64,000 nucleotides of DNA from Chloroflexota bacterium (lineage in GTDB: Bacteria; Chloroflexota; Anaerolineae; UBA4142), in NCBI GenBank assembly GCA_023381515.1, contig JAMCQI010000039.1, forward strand, positions 3,668 to 67,667, written 5' to 3'. Each line of letters begins with the position of its first letter. Positions within the stretch are counted from its first letter, which is position 1. Below the pieces are notes generated by a model. It saw only the letters and a list, made by a program, of their open reading frames with translations, made no database searches and was not told the DNA's origin. Made by a program: the position numbers and the translations under genes. Below are positions 51,926-59,887 of the stretch, piece by piece.

Positions 51926-54034
51926 CTATTCTTGAGCAGGAGAAATGGGGGATTCGCCAGCAACCTGGATCTGATCTCGGCCGCGGCTTTTCGCCTGGTA
52001 AAGGGCACGGTCCGCGCAGTCCACCAGTTCGTCAGGCCCGGAGGCATGCTCCGGGAAGGCGGCAATGCCCTGGCTGACGGTCGGCTTGGGGAGGGGTCGG
52101 CCTTCTCGATCGGTGAGGGAAAGCTCGGAGAGAGTCTTTCGCACGCGCTCGGCAACCCGAGACGCCTGCTGGGAGGAAGCACCGACAAGCGCAATCGCAA
52201 ATTCCTCGCCGCCCCATCGGCCTACAATGTCAGTCCTTTTCACATGCGCCCGGACGGCCTGAACGATCAGCCGAAGGACCTGGTCGCCAAGGGCGTGGCC
52301 GTAGCGGTCATTATAATCTTTGAAATGATCGATGTCGAGCATGACGAGCGAAAGAGGCCGGCCATCCACCCGGGCTCGCTCAATGCGGTCCTGAAGGAAT
52401 TCGAGCAAAGAGCCGTGATTATAGACGCCCGTCAAAGAGTCTCGTCGGGCCTGCTCCTCGACCTGTGCATGATGGCGAGCGTTGTCGATGCACATCGCTG
52501 CCTGCCGGGCCACGTTGCCCATAAAGGCGACGTCTTGCTCGTCAAAGGCGTTGGGTTGGTAGCTGCCGAGCGCGAGCACACCTATGAATTCTTCACGAAT
52601 CATGAGAGGAACACCCAACCAAGATTCGGAAAGCTTGTTCTGTCCGACCGTCATGGTCTGAAACGGCAGTCGGGAGCTCTCCACGCTCAAATGGCGAATG
52701 AGGAGAGGCTCGCGATTCTTTAAAACCAAGCTCGCAAGGCCATAACCGGCATGATGCCGCGCGGGGGGAAAGCGTTGGCCCTCGTCGATGAGCACCTGCA
52801 TATCCCAGGCATTGTCTGCAGCATCGTACAAAGCGACATAATACGTATCAGTGGCAATGATGTGGCTCAGCTCTTCATAGATGAGATTCAGCACCCGGTC
52901 CAGTTCGATCGTCGACCCGATCGCCTGGGCCACGTGATTCAGAGCCGCGAGTTTTTCCGCTTGCTGGTGAGTGGCCGCGTGCAGCTGGCTGTTGCTTATC
53001 AAGACGGCAATTTGCGCACCGAGCGTGCGGAGAACGGTCAGCTTTTCTGAATCAAATGGAGAGCGGTTCCAGCGCCGCGCTTCGCCCAGGGAGAGGACCC
53101 CCAGAACCGTGTCTTTGCTTGCCAAAGGAACTAGGCAGGCGGATTGGAAATCGCGGAAGAAGAGCGCCTGCTTTTCCTTTTCATCCATGACAAGAGAAGG
53201 GTCCCCGGACCTTATCATGACCACTTGCTGGGTCAGCATGGCTTTTTGATGGCACGCAAGGTCGGCGAGTGCATAATCTCGGTCGATGTTGGGTTCCCAG
53301 CCCAAGAGCGGCCGCAGTGGAAAAGCCGCGGCCACCTTGAGACGGGTCTGGTCGGAATCCAGCAGACAGATGCGACAAAAGGTAAGCGGAACACCCCGGG
53401 CAATCTTTTCAGCCAAGTTGGGTAATGTCACTCGGAGATCAAGCGAGGAAGCAGCAATAGTGCCTGTATCCAGCAAGAGGGCCAGGTTCCGGTTCTGCCG
53501 ATCCACTCCTGCCTTTTGCCGGGCGATGACATTGGAAAGGGAAGAAGCGAGGAAGCCGGCCGTCAGGAATACCAGGAATTCGAGTGCGATGCGGTCCCAG
53601 AAGAGAAACGAGACGCCTCCTTGCATCATGCCGACCAGGGCATGCGCCAAAGCGGACAGGGTCGCGGCGACCGCGGCAAGTGGAAAGCCCACCGTGATGC
53701 CCGCGGCGACCACGATGACGACAAAGAAGAGGTCCACCTGGATCCCATACGGCCGGAGGAGATAGAGAGCGTAGCTGACAAGGGCAATGTTGACCGCTGC
53801 CGAAAGATATTGAACCCAAAGGCGGGAGCGACGGCGGGGGTCAAGCCATCGAAAAAAGGCGAGAGCATAAGCAGAGCCAAACAAACAGAGGAGGAGACCG
53901 CCCAGCCGCTCTATGGGCGCAAGGGGCAATTGCCAAGTCAGGAGCAAACAAACTACGATAGCCGCCCAAGCAATGGGCTCGAGCGGCTTGGAAAAGCGCT
54001 CGGATAAATCGGCAAGCTCGGGCCACCTGTTCAT
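51926..54034 (-). CDS. Membrane-bound GAF-GAF-GGDEF diguanylate cyclase
   Basis: Diguanylate cyclases make cyclic di-GMP. The 702-residue protein has five or so membrane segments (about 20-180), two GAF-type domains (about 185-345 and 355-515) and a C-terminal GGDEF domain whose active site is GGEEF (RWGGEEFAIAL), so catalysis is expected. The inhibitory RxxD site is not seen: KRTD is present instead. No EAL or HD-GYP domain is attached. A promoter is 140 bases upstream, and it stands alone between two terminator-like hairpins. Confidence 0.92.
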   Translation of the reverse strand: MNRWPELADLSERFSKPLEPIAWAAIVVCLLLTWQLPLAPIERLGGLLLCLFGSAYALAFFRWLDPRRRSRLWVQYLSAAVNIALVSYALYLLRPYGIQVDLFFVVIVVAAGITVGFPLAAVAATLSALAHALVGMMQGGVSFLFWDRIALEFLVFLTAGFLASSLSNVIARQKAGVDRQNRNLALLLDTGTIAASSLDLRVTLPNLAEKIARGVPLTFCRICLLDSDQTRLKVAAAFPLRPLLGWEPNIDRDYALADLACHQKAMLTQQVVMIRSGDPSLVMDEKEKQALFFRDFQSACLVPLASKDTVLGVLSLGEARRWNRSPFDSEKLTVLRTLGAQIAVLISNSQLHAATHQQAEKLAALNHVAQAIGSTIELDRVLNLIYEELSHIIATDTYYVALYDAADNAWDMQVLIDEGQRFPPARHHAGYGLASLVLKNREPLLIRHLSVESSRLPFQTMTVGQNKLSESWLGVPLMIREEFIGVLALGSYQPNAFDEQDVAFMGNVARQAAMCIDNARHHAQVEEQARRDSLTGVYNHGSLLEFLQDRIERARVDGRPLSLVMLDIDHFKDYNDRYGHALGDQVLRLIVQAVRAHVKRTDIVGRWGGEEFAIALVGASSQQASRVAERVRKTLSELSLTDREGRPLPKPTVSQGIAAFPEHASGPDELVDCADRALYQAKSRGRDQIQVAGESPISPAQE

Positions 54035-54172
54035 GCGTCTGCTCCAGGAGAGGAAGTTTGCACGGGCGAATGAACGATTGGGTGGTTAGGTCATCGGGTG
54101 AGGCATGTAGACATCAAGTGAGACGATAGAGTAATAAGGCGATCCTTTGCAGCATCGACTACCCTTGCTACG

Positions 54173-54200
54173 AGTATAGCATACAGGGTGGAGATGTCAA
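54173..54200 (-). promoter_or_regulatory. Promoter of the diguanylate cyclase gene
   Basis: TTGACA (54200-54195) and TATACT (54178-54173) on the minus strand have a 16-base spacer. The 5' leader is about 130 bases. Confidence 0.75.
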
Positions 54201-54218
54201 TAAACCACTCTGCCTATT

Positions 54219-54262
54219 ACCAAAGGAAAGCACCCCTCTCAGCAAAGCAGAGAGGGGTGCTT
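54219..54262 (-). terminator. Terminator of the ileS operon
   Basis: A stem of at least 12 perfect pairs (54228-54239 with 54251-54262) is followed on the minus strand by TTCCTTTGG. It lies 60 bases after the ileS stop. Confidence 0.75.
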
Positions 54263-54322
54263 GACTCCCGGCCGATTCCCCGCACAAAAGGCACGCCAGT
54301 CTTGTCCCGGACGGATACCGGT

Positions 54323-57300
54323 TTACTTCACCTTGGTCAACGAAAGGGTGAGATGCTCGCCATCAAAGGTGTCTTCGTCACTGGACGATCCTGCCGGCCC
54401 CGGCCCAGCGCTCATTTCCTCGGCGAGCGTCTCGCCCATGATGTATGCTCGAAAATCCTCGATCGCATGTGCCAGCTTTGGCGTCGCGGCATGGTAGATG
54501 CGAATGCGGTCCGAGATATCCAGCCCGGTCGCTTTGCGCAGATCCTGGACATGGCGGACAAACTCACGGGCGAGCCCCTCTGCCGCGAGATCCGACGTGA
54601 TCTCGGTGTCGAGGGCGACGACGAGGTTTCCTTGAGAGGCCACGGCAAAACCGGGCCGCGGCTGTGGTTGGACGAGGATATCTTCAGGCCCGAGCTCAAA
54701 GTGTGTGGTGTCCACTTTGAGACTGATTGAGCGGCCCTCCCGAATGTCCGCGGCGACGCGTGCAGGATCCAGGTTGGCCAGCGCGGACTGGACACCGCTG
54801 GTGAGCCGTTGGCGCTTCTCCCTCAATGCCTTTTTTTGCGCCTTGTCCTCCGCGTTCGACACTTCAGGAACAAGTTGTTTGACCTTCTGAGACAAAGTCG
54901 CGAGATTGGGACGAAGCTGGTAACTCACCAGCTCGTCTTCTCGCTGGGCGAATTGCACCGACTTGACGTTCAGCTCATCCGCTACAAGCTCGCGCATGCG
55001 ATCGAGCGCCGCACGCGTCGCTAGATCGGCGACGACCACGGCCCGGCCGAGCGGCTGGCGCACCTTGATGCTCTTGGCCGCGCGGATCGAGTGACCAAGC
55101 GTGACCACCTCGCGGGCGACGGCCATGTCCGCGACCACCTGTTCGTCCATTTTTGCCGCGTCAAACTTGGGCCAATACGTGTGGTGAACGCTTTCGGGCG
55201 CCGTCAGGTCCACCGAACGCACGAGATTCTGATACACCGCTTCGGCGAGAAAAGGAATGAACGGTGCCAGCAGCTTGGACAGAGTCACCAGGACTTCGTG
55301 GAGCGTCGCATAGGCCGCGCGTTTGTCCTCATCCGCTTCGGATTTCCAAAAGCGCCGGCGTGAACGCCGCAGGTACCAGTTGGAGAGATCGTCGACAAAA
55401 GGCTCGATCGTGCGAGCAGCGCTGGGTGCGTCGTAATCTTCGAGCGCGGCGGTCACCTCTGAGATGATTTGCTGCAGCCGCGAGACAATCCAGAGGTCGA
55501 GCAGATTGCCGGAGCGGACAGTAGCGCGCCGTTCGGCGATCGGGAACGGCGGCAAGTCCGGCGTCCATTGGTCAAGATTCGCATAGGTCACGAGGAACGA
55601 ATAGACATTCCACAGAGGCAGGATAAAATGACGGCGAGCATCGTCCGCCGTGTGATAGCCAAAGAGCATGTTCGATTCATAGCGCTGGCTCGCGAACTCC
55701 CACCGCATCACATCCACACCCACCGCTTCGGCGGCTTCGTTAAATTCGATCATGTTGCCGAGCGACTTGTGCATGGGACGGCCGTCCTCGGCAACCAGAG
55801 TCCCATAACCCATGAGACTCTGGAACGGCGGCCGGTTCACCATCACGGTGCTCATGGCAAGCATCGAATAGAACCAATTGCGGAACTGGCCGGGAAACGA
55901 TTCCGTGACGAAATCCGCGGGGAACCACTTTTTCCAGTACGCCGGGTCCGAGCGGTAGCGCACGGTCGAAAACGGCGCGATGCCGGCGTCGAGCCAGGGA
56001 TTCCCGACATCCTTGATCCGGGAGGCGAGTCCTCCGCACTTGCAGGCGATCTTGACCTCGTCGATGTAGGGCCGGTGAGGAGTATGCCCGGCGAATTTGT
56101 CCCAACCCTCGACCGCTCGCTCCCTCAGCTCCTCCTCACTCCCAATGACCTCGAACTGCCCGCAGTCGGAGCATTCCCAGATCGGCAGGGCCAGACCCCA
56201 GTAGCGTTTCTTGCTGATCATCCAGTCGTGCATATTGCGGAGCCAATCCATCTCCCGCTCGTACCCAAAACCCGGGATCCAGCGGATCTGGTCGACGACA
56301 TCCATAATCTGGTAGCGGAGGCTGTGCGCTTTTTCCTCCGGCGTTAGCTCCTCGCGCGGCTTGTCGTAGACCGGGCCCATGCGGATGAACCACTCGTCTA
56401 CGAGCCGAAAGACGAGCGGGGTCTTGCAGCGCCAGCAGGTCGGATAGCGGTGCGTGTACGGCTCGACGCGATAGAGCATTCCCTTTTGCTCGAGAGATTC
56501 GACGACCTTCTGAGTGACCTCGAACGCGCCCATGCCGGTGAATGGCCCAAACCCCTCCATGAACACGCCGTTCTCGTCCAGCGGCGCGACGACGGGCATT
56601 CCGTTCTCCCGGCCGAGCCGAAAGTCTTCCGGACCCGCGCCGGTTCCCATGTGCACCAGTCCCGTCCCTTCCGTTTCAGTGACGTCTTTCCATAGAACCA
56701 CGCGATGGGCCTGAGCTGCGCTCAGGTCGGTTTTCCAGATGTGCGGCCGGAGTTCGGGCGCGACGTGGCCCCCCACCTCCTGCTCAGCCGGCAGTTCGTC
56801 GAACGGTCCTACGTACTGCCAACCTAGCATCTCTCTTCCTGTTAGCCTACCCAGGGTCTCGTAGGGACCCTTGAGCATGCGCGGCGCCGCATTTTCCAAG
56901 AGATAGTACGTCGCATCGCCTTGCCTCACCTTGACATACGTGAGATCGGGGTTGGCGGCAACCATGATGTGTGGGATGAACGTCCACGGCATGGTTGTCC
57001 AGACGAGTAAATACTCTTTCGGCCTGCCGACCAGCGGGAATCGCGCCGTCACACTCGTATGTGTCAGATCAGGATAGTCTTCTGTACTGATCTCGTGCTC
57101 GCTGACCGCCGTCCCGCAGCGGCCGCACCAGGGCATGACGTCGGTCCCCTTGTAGATCCAGTCACGTTCAAAACACTTTTTGAGAAATGCCCAGATGTCG
57201 TAATTGTTCTCATTGCTGAAAGTGAAATAAGAGCCGCCCAGCTCGGGCATGCCGAGATGACCGACCACCTGCTCCACTGTATTGGAATAAGGGCCATCGG

Positions 57301-57808
57301 GTCCTTTAACCGAGATCACTCGCTGCGAGTCCTCGCCGAGTGATTCGGCAAGCCACCGCAGTTGGTCGGGATCGTTCCAGTCCATCCACATGCCGAGCCG
57401 AATCGATTGCTCGGTTTGGACCGCGGCAAAATTCAGCACGCGCTGCTTGCACAGCATGACGAATTCGGCAAGGCCGTATTTCTCTATATCGCGTTTGTTC
57501 TGAAAGCCGAGGTCTTTTTCGACGTTGACCTCGACCCAAAGACCCTGGCAGTCAAAGCCGTTCTGCCAGCGCTCGTCAAACCCCCGCATGGCGCGAAAGC
57601 GCTGAAAGAGGTCTTTGTAGGTGCGGCCCCAGGCATGGTGCACGCCCATCGGATTGTTAGCGGTGATGGGCCCGTCGAGGAACGACCAGCGTGGCCCGCC
57701 TGCGCGGAGCCGGCGGAGTTTGCCAAAGGCATCCGTCTCTTTCCACCAGCGCAGGATCTCTAGTTCGAGCTCCGGGAAATTGGGTTTACTGGATACTGGA
57801 TTGAACAT
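54323..57808 (-). CDS. ileS: Isoleucine--tRNA ligase with variant signature motifs
   Basis: This is a class I synthetase of the IleRS/ValRS/LeuRS group. The 1161-residue protein has the HIGH motif as GVHHAWG (residues 56-61), the tryptophan- and glutamine-rich segment WVEVNVEKDLGF, an editing domain (VWTTMPWTFIPHI), a zinc-binding WCGRCGTAVSEH and CWRCKTPLVF, and the KMSKS motif as MHKSLGN. The C-terminal half has the anticodon-binding domain. It starts at ATG 57808 behind GGAG. The Ile T-box at 59108-59380 governs the GNAT-alaX-ileS operon, which supports the amino-acid assignment. Confidence 0.93.
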   Translation of the reverse strand: MFNPVSSKPNFPELELEILRWWKETDAFGKLRRLRAGGPRWSFLDGPITANNPMGVHHAWGRTYKDLFQRFRAMRGFDERWQNGFDCQGLWVEVNVEKDLGFQNKRDIEKYGLAEFVMLCKQRVLNFAAVQTEQSIRLGMWMDWNDPDQLRWLAESLGEDSQRVISVKGPDGPYSNTVEQVVGHLGMPELGGSYFTFSNENNYDIWAFLKKCFERDWIYKGTDVMPWCGRCGTAVSEHEISTEDYPDLTHTSVTARFPLVGRPKEYLLVWTTMPWTFIPHIMVAANPDLTYVKVRQGDATYYLLENAAPRMLKGPYETLGRLTGREMLGWQYVGPFDELPAEQEVGGHVAPELRPHIWKTDLSAAQAHRVVLWKDVTETEGTGLVHMGTGAGPEDFRLGRENGMPVVAPLDENGVFMEGFGPFTGMGAFEVTQKVVESLEQKGMLYRVEPYTHRYPTCWRCKTPLVFRLVDEWFIRMGPVYDKPREELTPEEKAHSLRYQIMDVVDQIRWIPGFGYEREMDWLRNMHDWMISKKRYWGLALPIWECSDCGQFEVIGSEEELRERAVEGWDKFAGHTPHRPYIDEVKIACKCGGLASRIKDVGNPWLDAGIAPFSTVRYRSDPAYWKKWFPADFVTESFPGQFRNWFYSMLAMSTVMVNRPPFQSLMGYGTLVAEDGRPMHKSLGNMIEFNEAAEAVGVDVMRWEFASQRYESNMLFGYHTADDARRHFILPLWNVYSFLVTYANLDQWTPDLPPFPIAERRATVRSGNLLDLWIVSRLQQIISEVTAALEDYDAPSAARTIEPFVDDLSNWYLRRSRRRFWKSEADEDKRAAYATLHEVLVTLSKLLAPFIPFLAEAVYQNLVRSVDLTAPESVHHTYWPKFDAAKMDEQVVADMAVAREVVTLGHSIRAAKSIKVRQPLGRAVVVADLATRAALDRMRELVADELNVKSVQFAQREDELVSYQLRPNLATLSQKVKQLVPEVSNAEDKAQKKALREKRQRLTSGVQSALANLDPARVAADIREGRSISLKVDTTHFELGPEDILVQPQPRPGFAVASQGNLVVALDTEITSDLAAEGLAREFVRHVQDLRKATGLDISDRIRIYHAATPKLAHAIEDFRAYIMGETLAEEMSAGPGPAGSSSDEDTFDGEHLTLSLTKVK

Positions 57809-57842
57809 GGCAGCTCCGGGTGAATGAAGATTGCAGATTGCG

Positions 57843-57861
57843 CCCAATCCTGCGGATTGGG
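57843..57861 (-). other. Small hairpin between alaX and ileS
   Basis: CCCAATCC (57843-57850) pairs with GGATTGGG (57854-57861) across a 3-base loop. It lies in the 74-base gap between the alaX stop and the ileS start. Its effect on ileS translation or mRNA stability is unknown. Confidence 0.6.
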
Positions 57862-57882
57862 ACGATTGCAAATTGTCTGCGC

Positions 57883-58590
57883 TTACTCGACGGCGATGCG
57901 GAGGCGCTTGTTGATTTTGCCCTTGCTTTCGTGGCCGACCACGCGAATGCGCCCGACCTCGCGCGTGTTGGCCACATGAGTGCCGCCGTCCGCCTGCAAA
58001 TCGAGCCCGACAATCTCGACGGTGCGCACCTCTTTGATATCGGGCGGAAGCAAGTTGATCTTGGTCCGAATCAAGTCGGGGATCTGAAAAGCCTCATCGC
58101 GCGGCAGGACCTTGACGCGAATCTCGCGCGCGGCTTGCACTTCGGCATTCACCTTTTCCTCGACATGCTGCGCAAAGTCACTGCTCATATGCTCGAGCTC
58201 AAAATCCATACGCGCGGCCAGCGGCTCCATGTCGCCGCCTGTGACGCTGACTCCATAATCACGGAAAATGGTCCCGCAGAGGATGTGCAGCGCGGTATGA
58301 GTGCGCATGAGCTTGTAGCGGCGGTCCCAGTCGACGACACCATGAACCTGAGCGCCCGGAGCCAGGCCCGCGCGATCGAGTTTGTGCCACACCTCGCCGG
58401 CTTGCTTCTTGGCCTCAAGCACGCGGTATTCCCCTTCGTCTGCCCGCAGGATTCCCGTGTCGCTGGGCTGGCCTCCGCCACGCGGATAGAACGCGGTGCG
58501 ATCAAGCGCGACCAAATCGCCGTTGACGGCTGTCACCGTGCCGTCGAATTCCTTCAGATACGCATCCGATTGGCAAAGGAGCTCTGTCAT
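57883..58590 (-). CDS. alaX: Stand-alone alanyl-tRNA editing protein, AlaX type
   Basis: AlaX-type proteins deacylate mischarged Ser- or Gly-tRNA-Ala. The 235-residue protein has the second half of the AlaRS editing domain, with RTAFYPRGGGQPSDTG at the N-terminus, the zinc motif HTALH (His98, His102), and QADGGTHVANT. In that motif the cysteine found in many AlaX proteins is Asp201; His205 is kept. The ATG at 58590 lies 4 bases after GGAGG and overlaps the GNAT stop by 4 bases. A longer frame to 58893 runs over the GNAT gene and is rejected. It lies in the operon regulated by the isoleucine T-box. Confidence 0.9.
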   Translation of the reverse strand: MTELLCQSDAYLKEFDGTVTAVNGDLVALDRTAFYPRGGGQPSDTGILRADEGEYRVLEAKKQAGEVWHKLDRAGLAPGAQVHGVVDWDRRYKLMRTHTALHILCGTIFRDYGVSVTGGDMEPLAARMDFELEHMSSDFAQHVEEKVNAEVQAAREIRVKVLPRDEAFQIPDLIRTKINLLPPDIKEVRTVEIVGLDLQADGGTHVANTREVGRIRVVGHESKGKINKRLRIAVE

Positions 58591-59060
58591 TTGACCTCCG
58601 TCCACATTCGAATCATCGAATCCGCAAAGCCCATTTTGTGCCAGAACGCCACCGCCCCGGGATTGGCGACGGCTGCACTCAGGTTGACGTTTGTGACTCG
58701 TATCTCTTTGAACCACTGGGCTAAAGACTGATACAGCAGGGTGCCAATGCCCTGCCTGCGGACCCGGGCAGTGACAATCGCGTCCGAGACCAGTCCGTAG
58801 CGGTCCTGACGAAACACCGGTGGAGCGGACTGGACGGCGCCGGAGATAAACCCTGCAGCAAGACCATCCACTTGCGCGAGCAGAACGCACCAATCAGGGT
58901 CTTCAAGGCAGTTGGCCATAAAGGGACGCCAGTGTTCCGCGGCGTCCAGAGCCAAATCGAACATGGGTCCCAGGTTGGCGTGGAACTGAGACAGCTCACG
59001 CCAGAGTGGCTCGATCATGCTGAGGTCGCGCGGTTCGGCACGCGTGATCTTGGTAGACAC
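58587..59060 (-). CDS. GNAT family N-acetyltransferase
   Basis: This 157-residue protein has the GNAT pattern ITRAEPRDLSMIEPLWRELSQFH, GLAAGFISGAV, LVSDAIVTARVRRQGIGTLLYQSL with the acetyl-CoA-binding loop, and NPGAVAFWHKMGFAD near the C-terminus. The substrate is unknown. A GTG at 59060 with GAGAGGG upstream is chosen; the frame can also be opened from a TTG at 59075. It is the first gene after the T-box and overlaps alaX by 4 bases, so it is expressed together with alaX and ileS. Confidence 0.85.
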   Translation of the reverse strand: MSTKITRAEPRDLSMIEPLWRELSQFHANLGPMFDLALDAAEHWRPFMANCLEDPDWCVLLAQVDGLAAGFISGAVQSAPPVFRQDRYGLVSDAIVTARVRRQGIGTLLYQSLAQWFKEIRVTNVNLSAAVANPGAVAFWHKMGFADSMIRMWTEVK

Positions 59061-59107
59061 GGCTTGCCCTCTCAATTCGATTTTGGAGATCGGGGTGGGT
59101 GACCGTA

Positions 59108-59380
59108 TAAGAAAATCTCGCCCCGAAAAGGGACGAGATAGTTACTCGCGGTACCACCCTTGTTGGCGGAATTTAACGGAACAGCATGCCGCCCTCTTTA
59201 GGCCGAGGACCATTATCCTCGCGTCTGGTGTAACGGGAGACGAAGCCGTCGCAATCTACTGGCTGACGCGTTCGATGCGCCGCTCCGGAAGGATTTTCGG
59301 CGAGCGTCAAATACCCGGCTCACACCCACCCGGGCTCGCTGAATCATTGGCTCGCGTACTCGTTTCCATCACTGCGTTGG
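59108..59380 (-). ncRNA. T-box riboswitch (isoleucine) upstream of GNAT-alaX-ileS
   Basis: The minus-strand leader carries the signatures of a T-box. The antiterminator contains AGGGTGGTACCGCG (59160-59147), the T-box sequence that pairs with the tRNA acceptor end. A terminator stem (59139-59115, followed by TTTTCTT) overlaps it as the alternative. Stem I has AGTA (59360-59357) opposite GAA (59298-59296), with GCGAGC/GCTCGC (59355-59350 with 59305-59300) closing the arm. Right after GAA the bases are AATCC, in which ATC (59294-59292), an Ile codon, would be the specifier. Uncharged tRNA-Ile would thus favour read-through. The promoter is directly upstream. Confidence 0.93.
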
Positions 59381-59385
59381 AGCCA

Positions 59386-59414
59386 AGTATAGCGGAAATG
59401 AGCAGCGCTGTCAA
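59386..59414 (-). promoter_or_regulatory. Promoter of the T-box operon
   Basis: TTGACA (59414-59409) and TATACT (59391-59386) on the minus strand with a 17-base spacer. Transcription would start near 59379, which gives a leader of about 320 bases before the first gene. Confidence 0.88.
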
Positions 59415-59459
59415 GAGAGTAGGAACTAGAGCCAGGCTACTGCCAAGTCGCCCACGAAC

Positions 59460-59879
59460 TCACGAGCTGACTTGCCCTTGGCCATCACGGCCCCCCGACA
59501 ACTCGGCCATTCGCCGCGCATCGATGTCGTCATTATACTGCAGGGCCTGGCGACCGCGCTCACGAGTGCGGATGCGAACGACGTCCTCGACGGGGTAGAT
59601 GAATATCAGGCCGTCTCCCTCCCTCCCCGTCAAAGCCGCCTCGCAGATCGTATCGACGGTTTTCTCGACGTTGTGATCGCTCAGAACGATGTTGATCTGT
59701 ATCTTGGGAAGCAAGTCCACCTGATAAGAACCGTTTCGACCTGTTAGCGAGATACCGCCGGAGCGGCCGTGCCCGCGCACCTCGACCACATTCATTCCGA
59801 TGATACCGATGCGCCGCAGAGCATCTTTGACATCGTTGAGCTTTTCTTCTCGAATAATGGCTTCAATCTTTTTTGTCAT
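59460..59879 (-). CDS. Atypical PII nitrogen-regulatory protein
   Basis: PII proteins sense 2-oxoglutarate, ATP and ADP and often act on AmtB. The 139-residue protein has the family layout (KKIEAIIREEKLNDVKDAL, VEVRGHGR, VDLLPKI, GDGLIFIYPVEDVVRIRTRERG). In the T-loop, however, the bases equivalent to Tyr51 of E. coli GlnB are Gly47, and Gln39 (2-oxoglutarate/Mg-ATP site) is Ser40. The loop reads GRSGGISLTGRNGSYQ. The protein also has about 25 extra residues at its C-terminus, rich in Gly, Asp and Arg. Classic uridylylation is therefore not possible. It follows amtB by 8 bases. Confidence 0.88.
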   Translation of the reverse strand: MTKKIEAIIREEKLNDVKDALRRIGIIGMNVVEVRGHGRSGGISLTGRNGSYQVDLLPKIQINIVLSDHNVEKTVDTICEAALTGREGDGLIFIYPVEDVVRIRTRERGRQALQYNDDIDARRMAELSGGRDGQGQVSS

Positions 59880-59887
59880 CGGCTACC

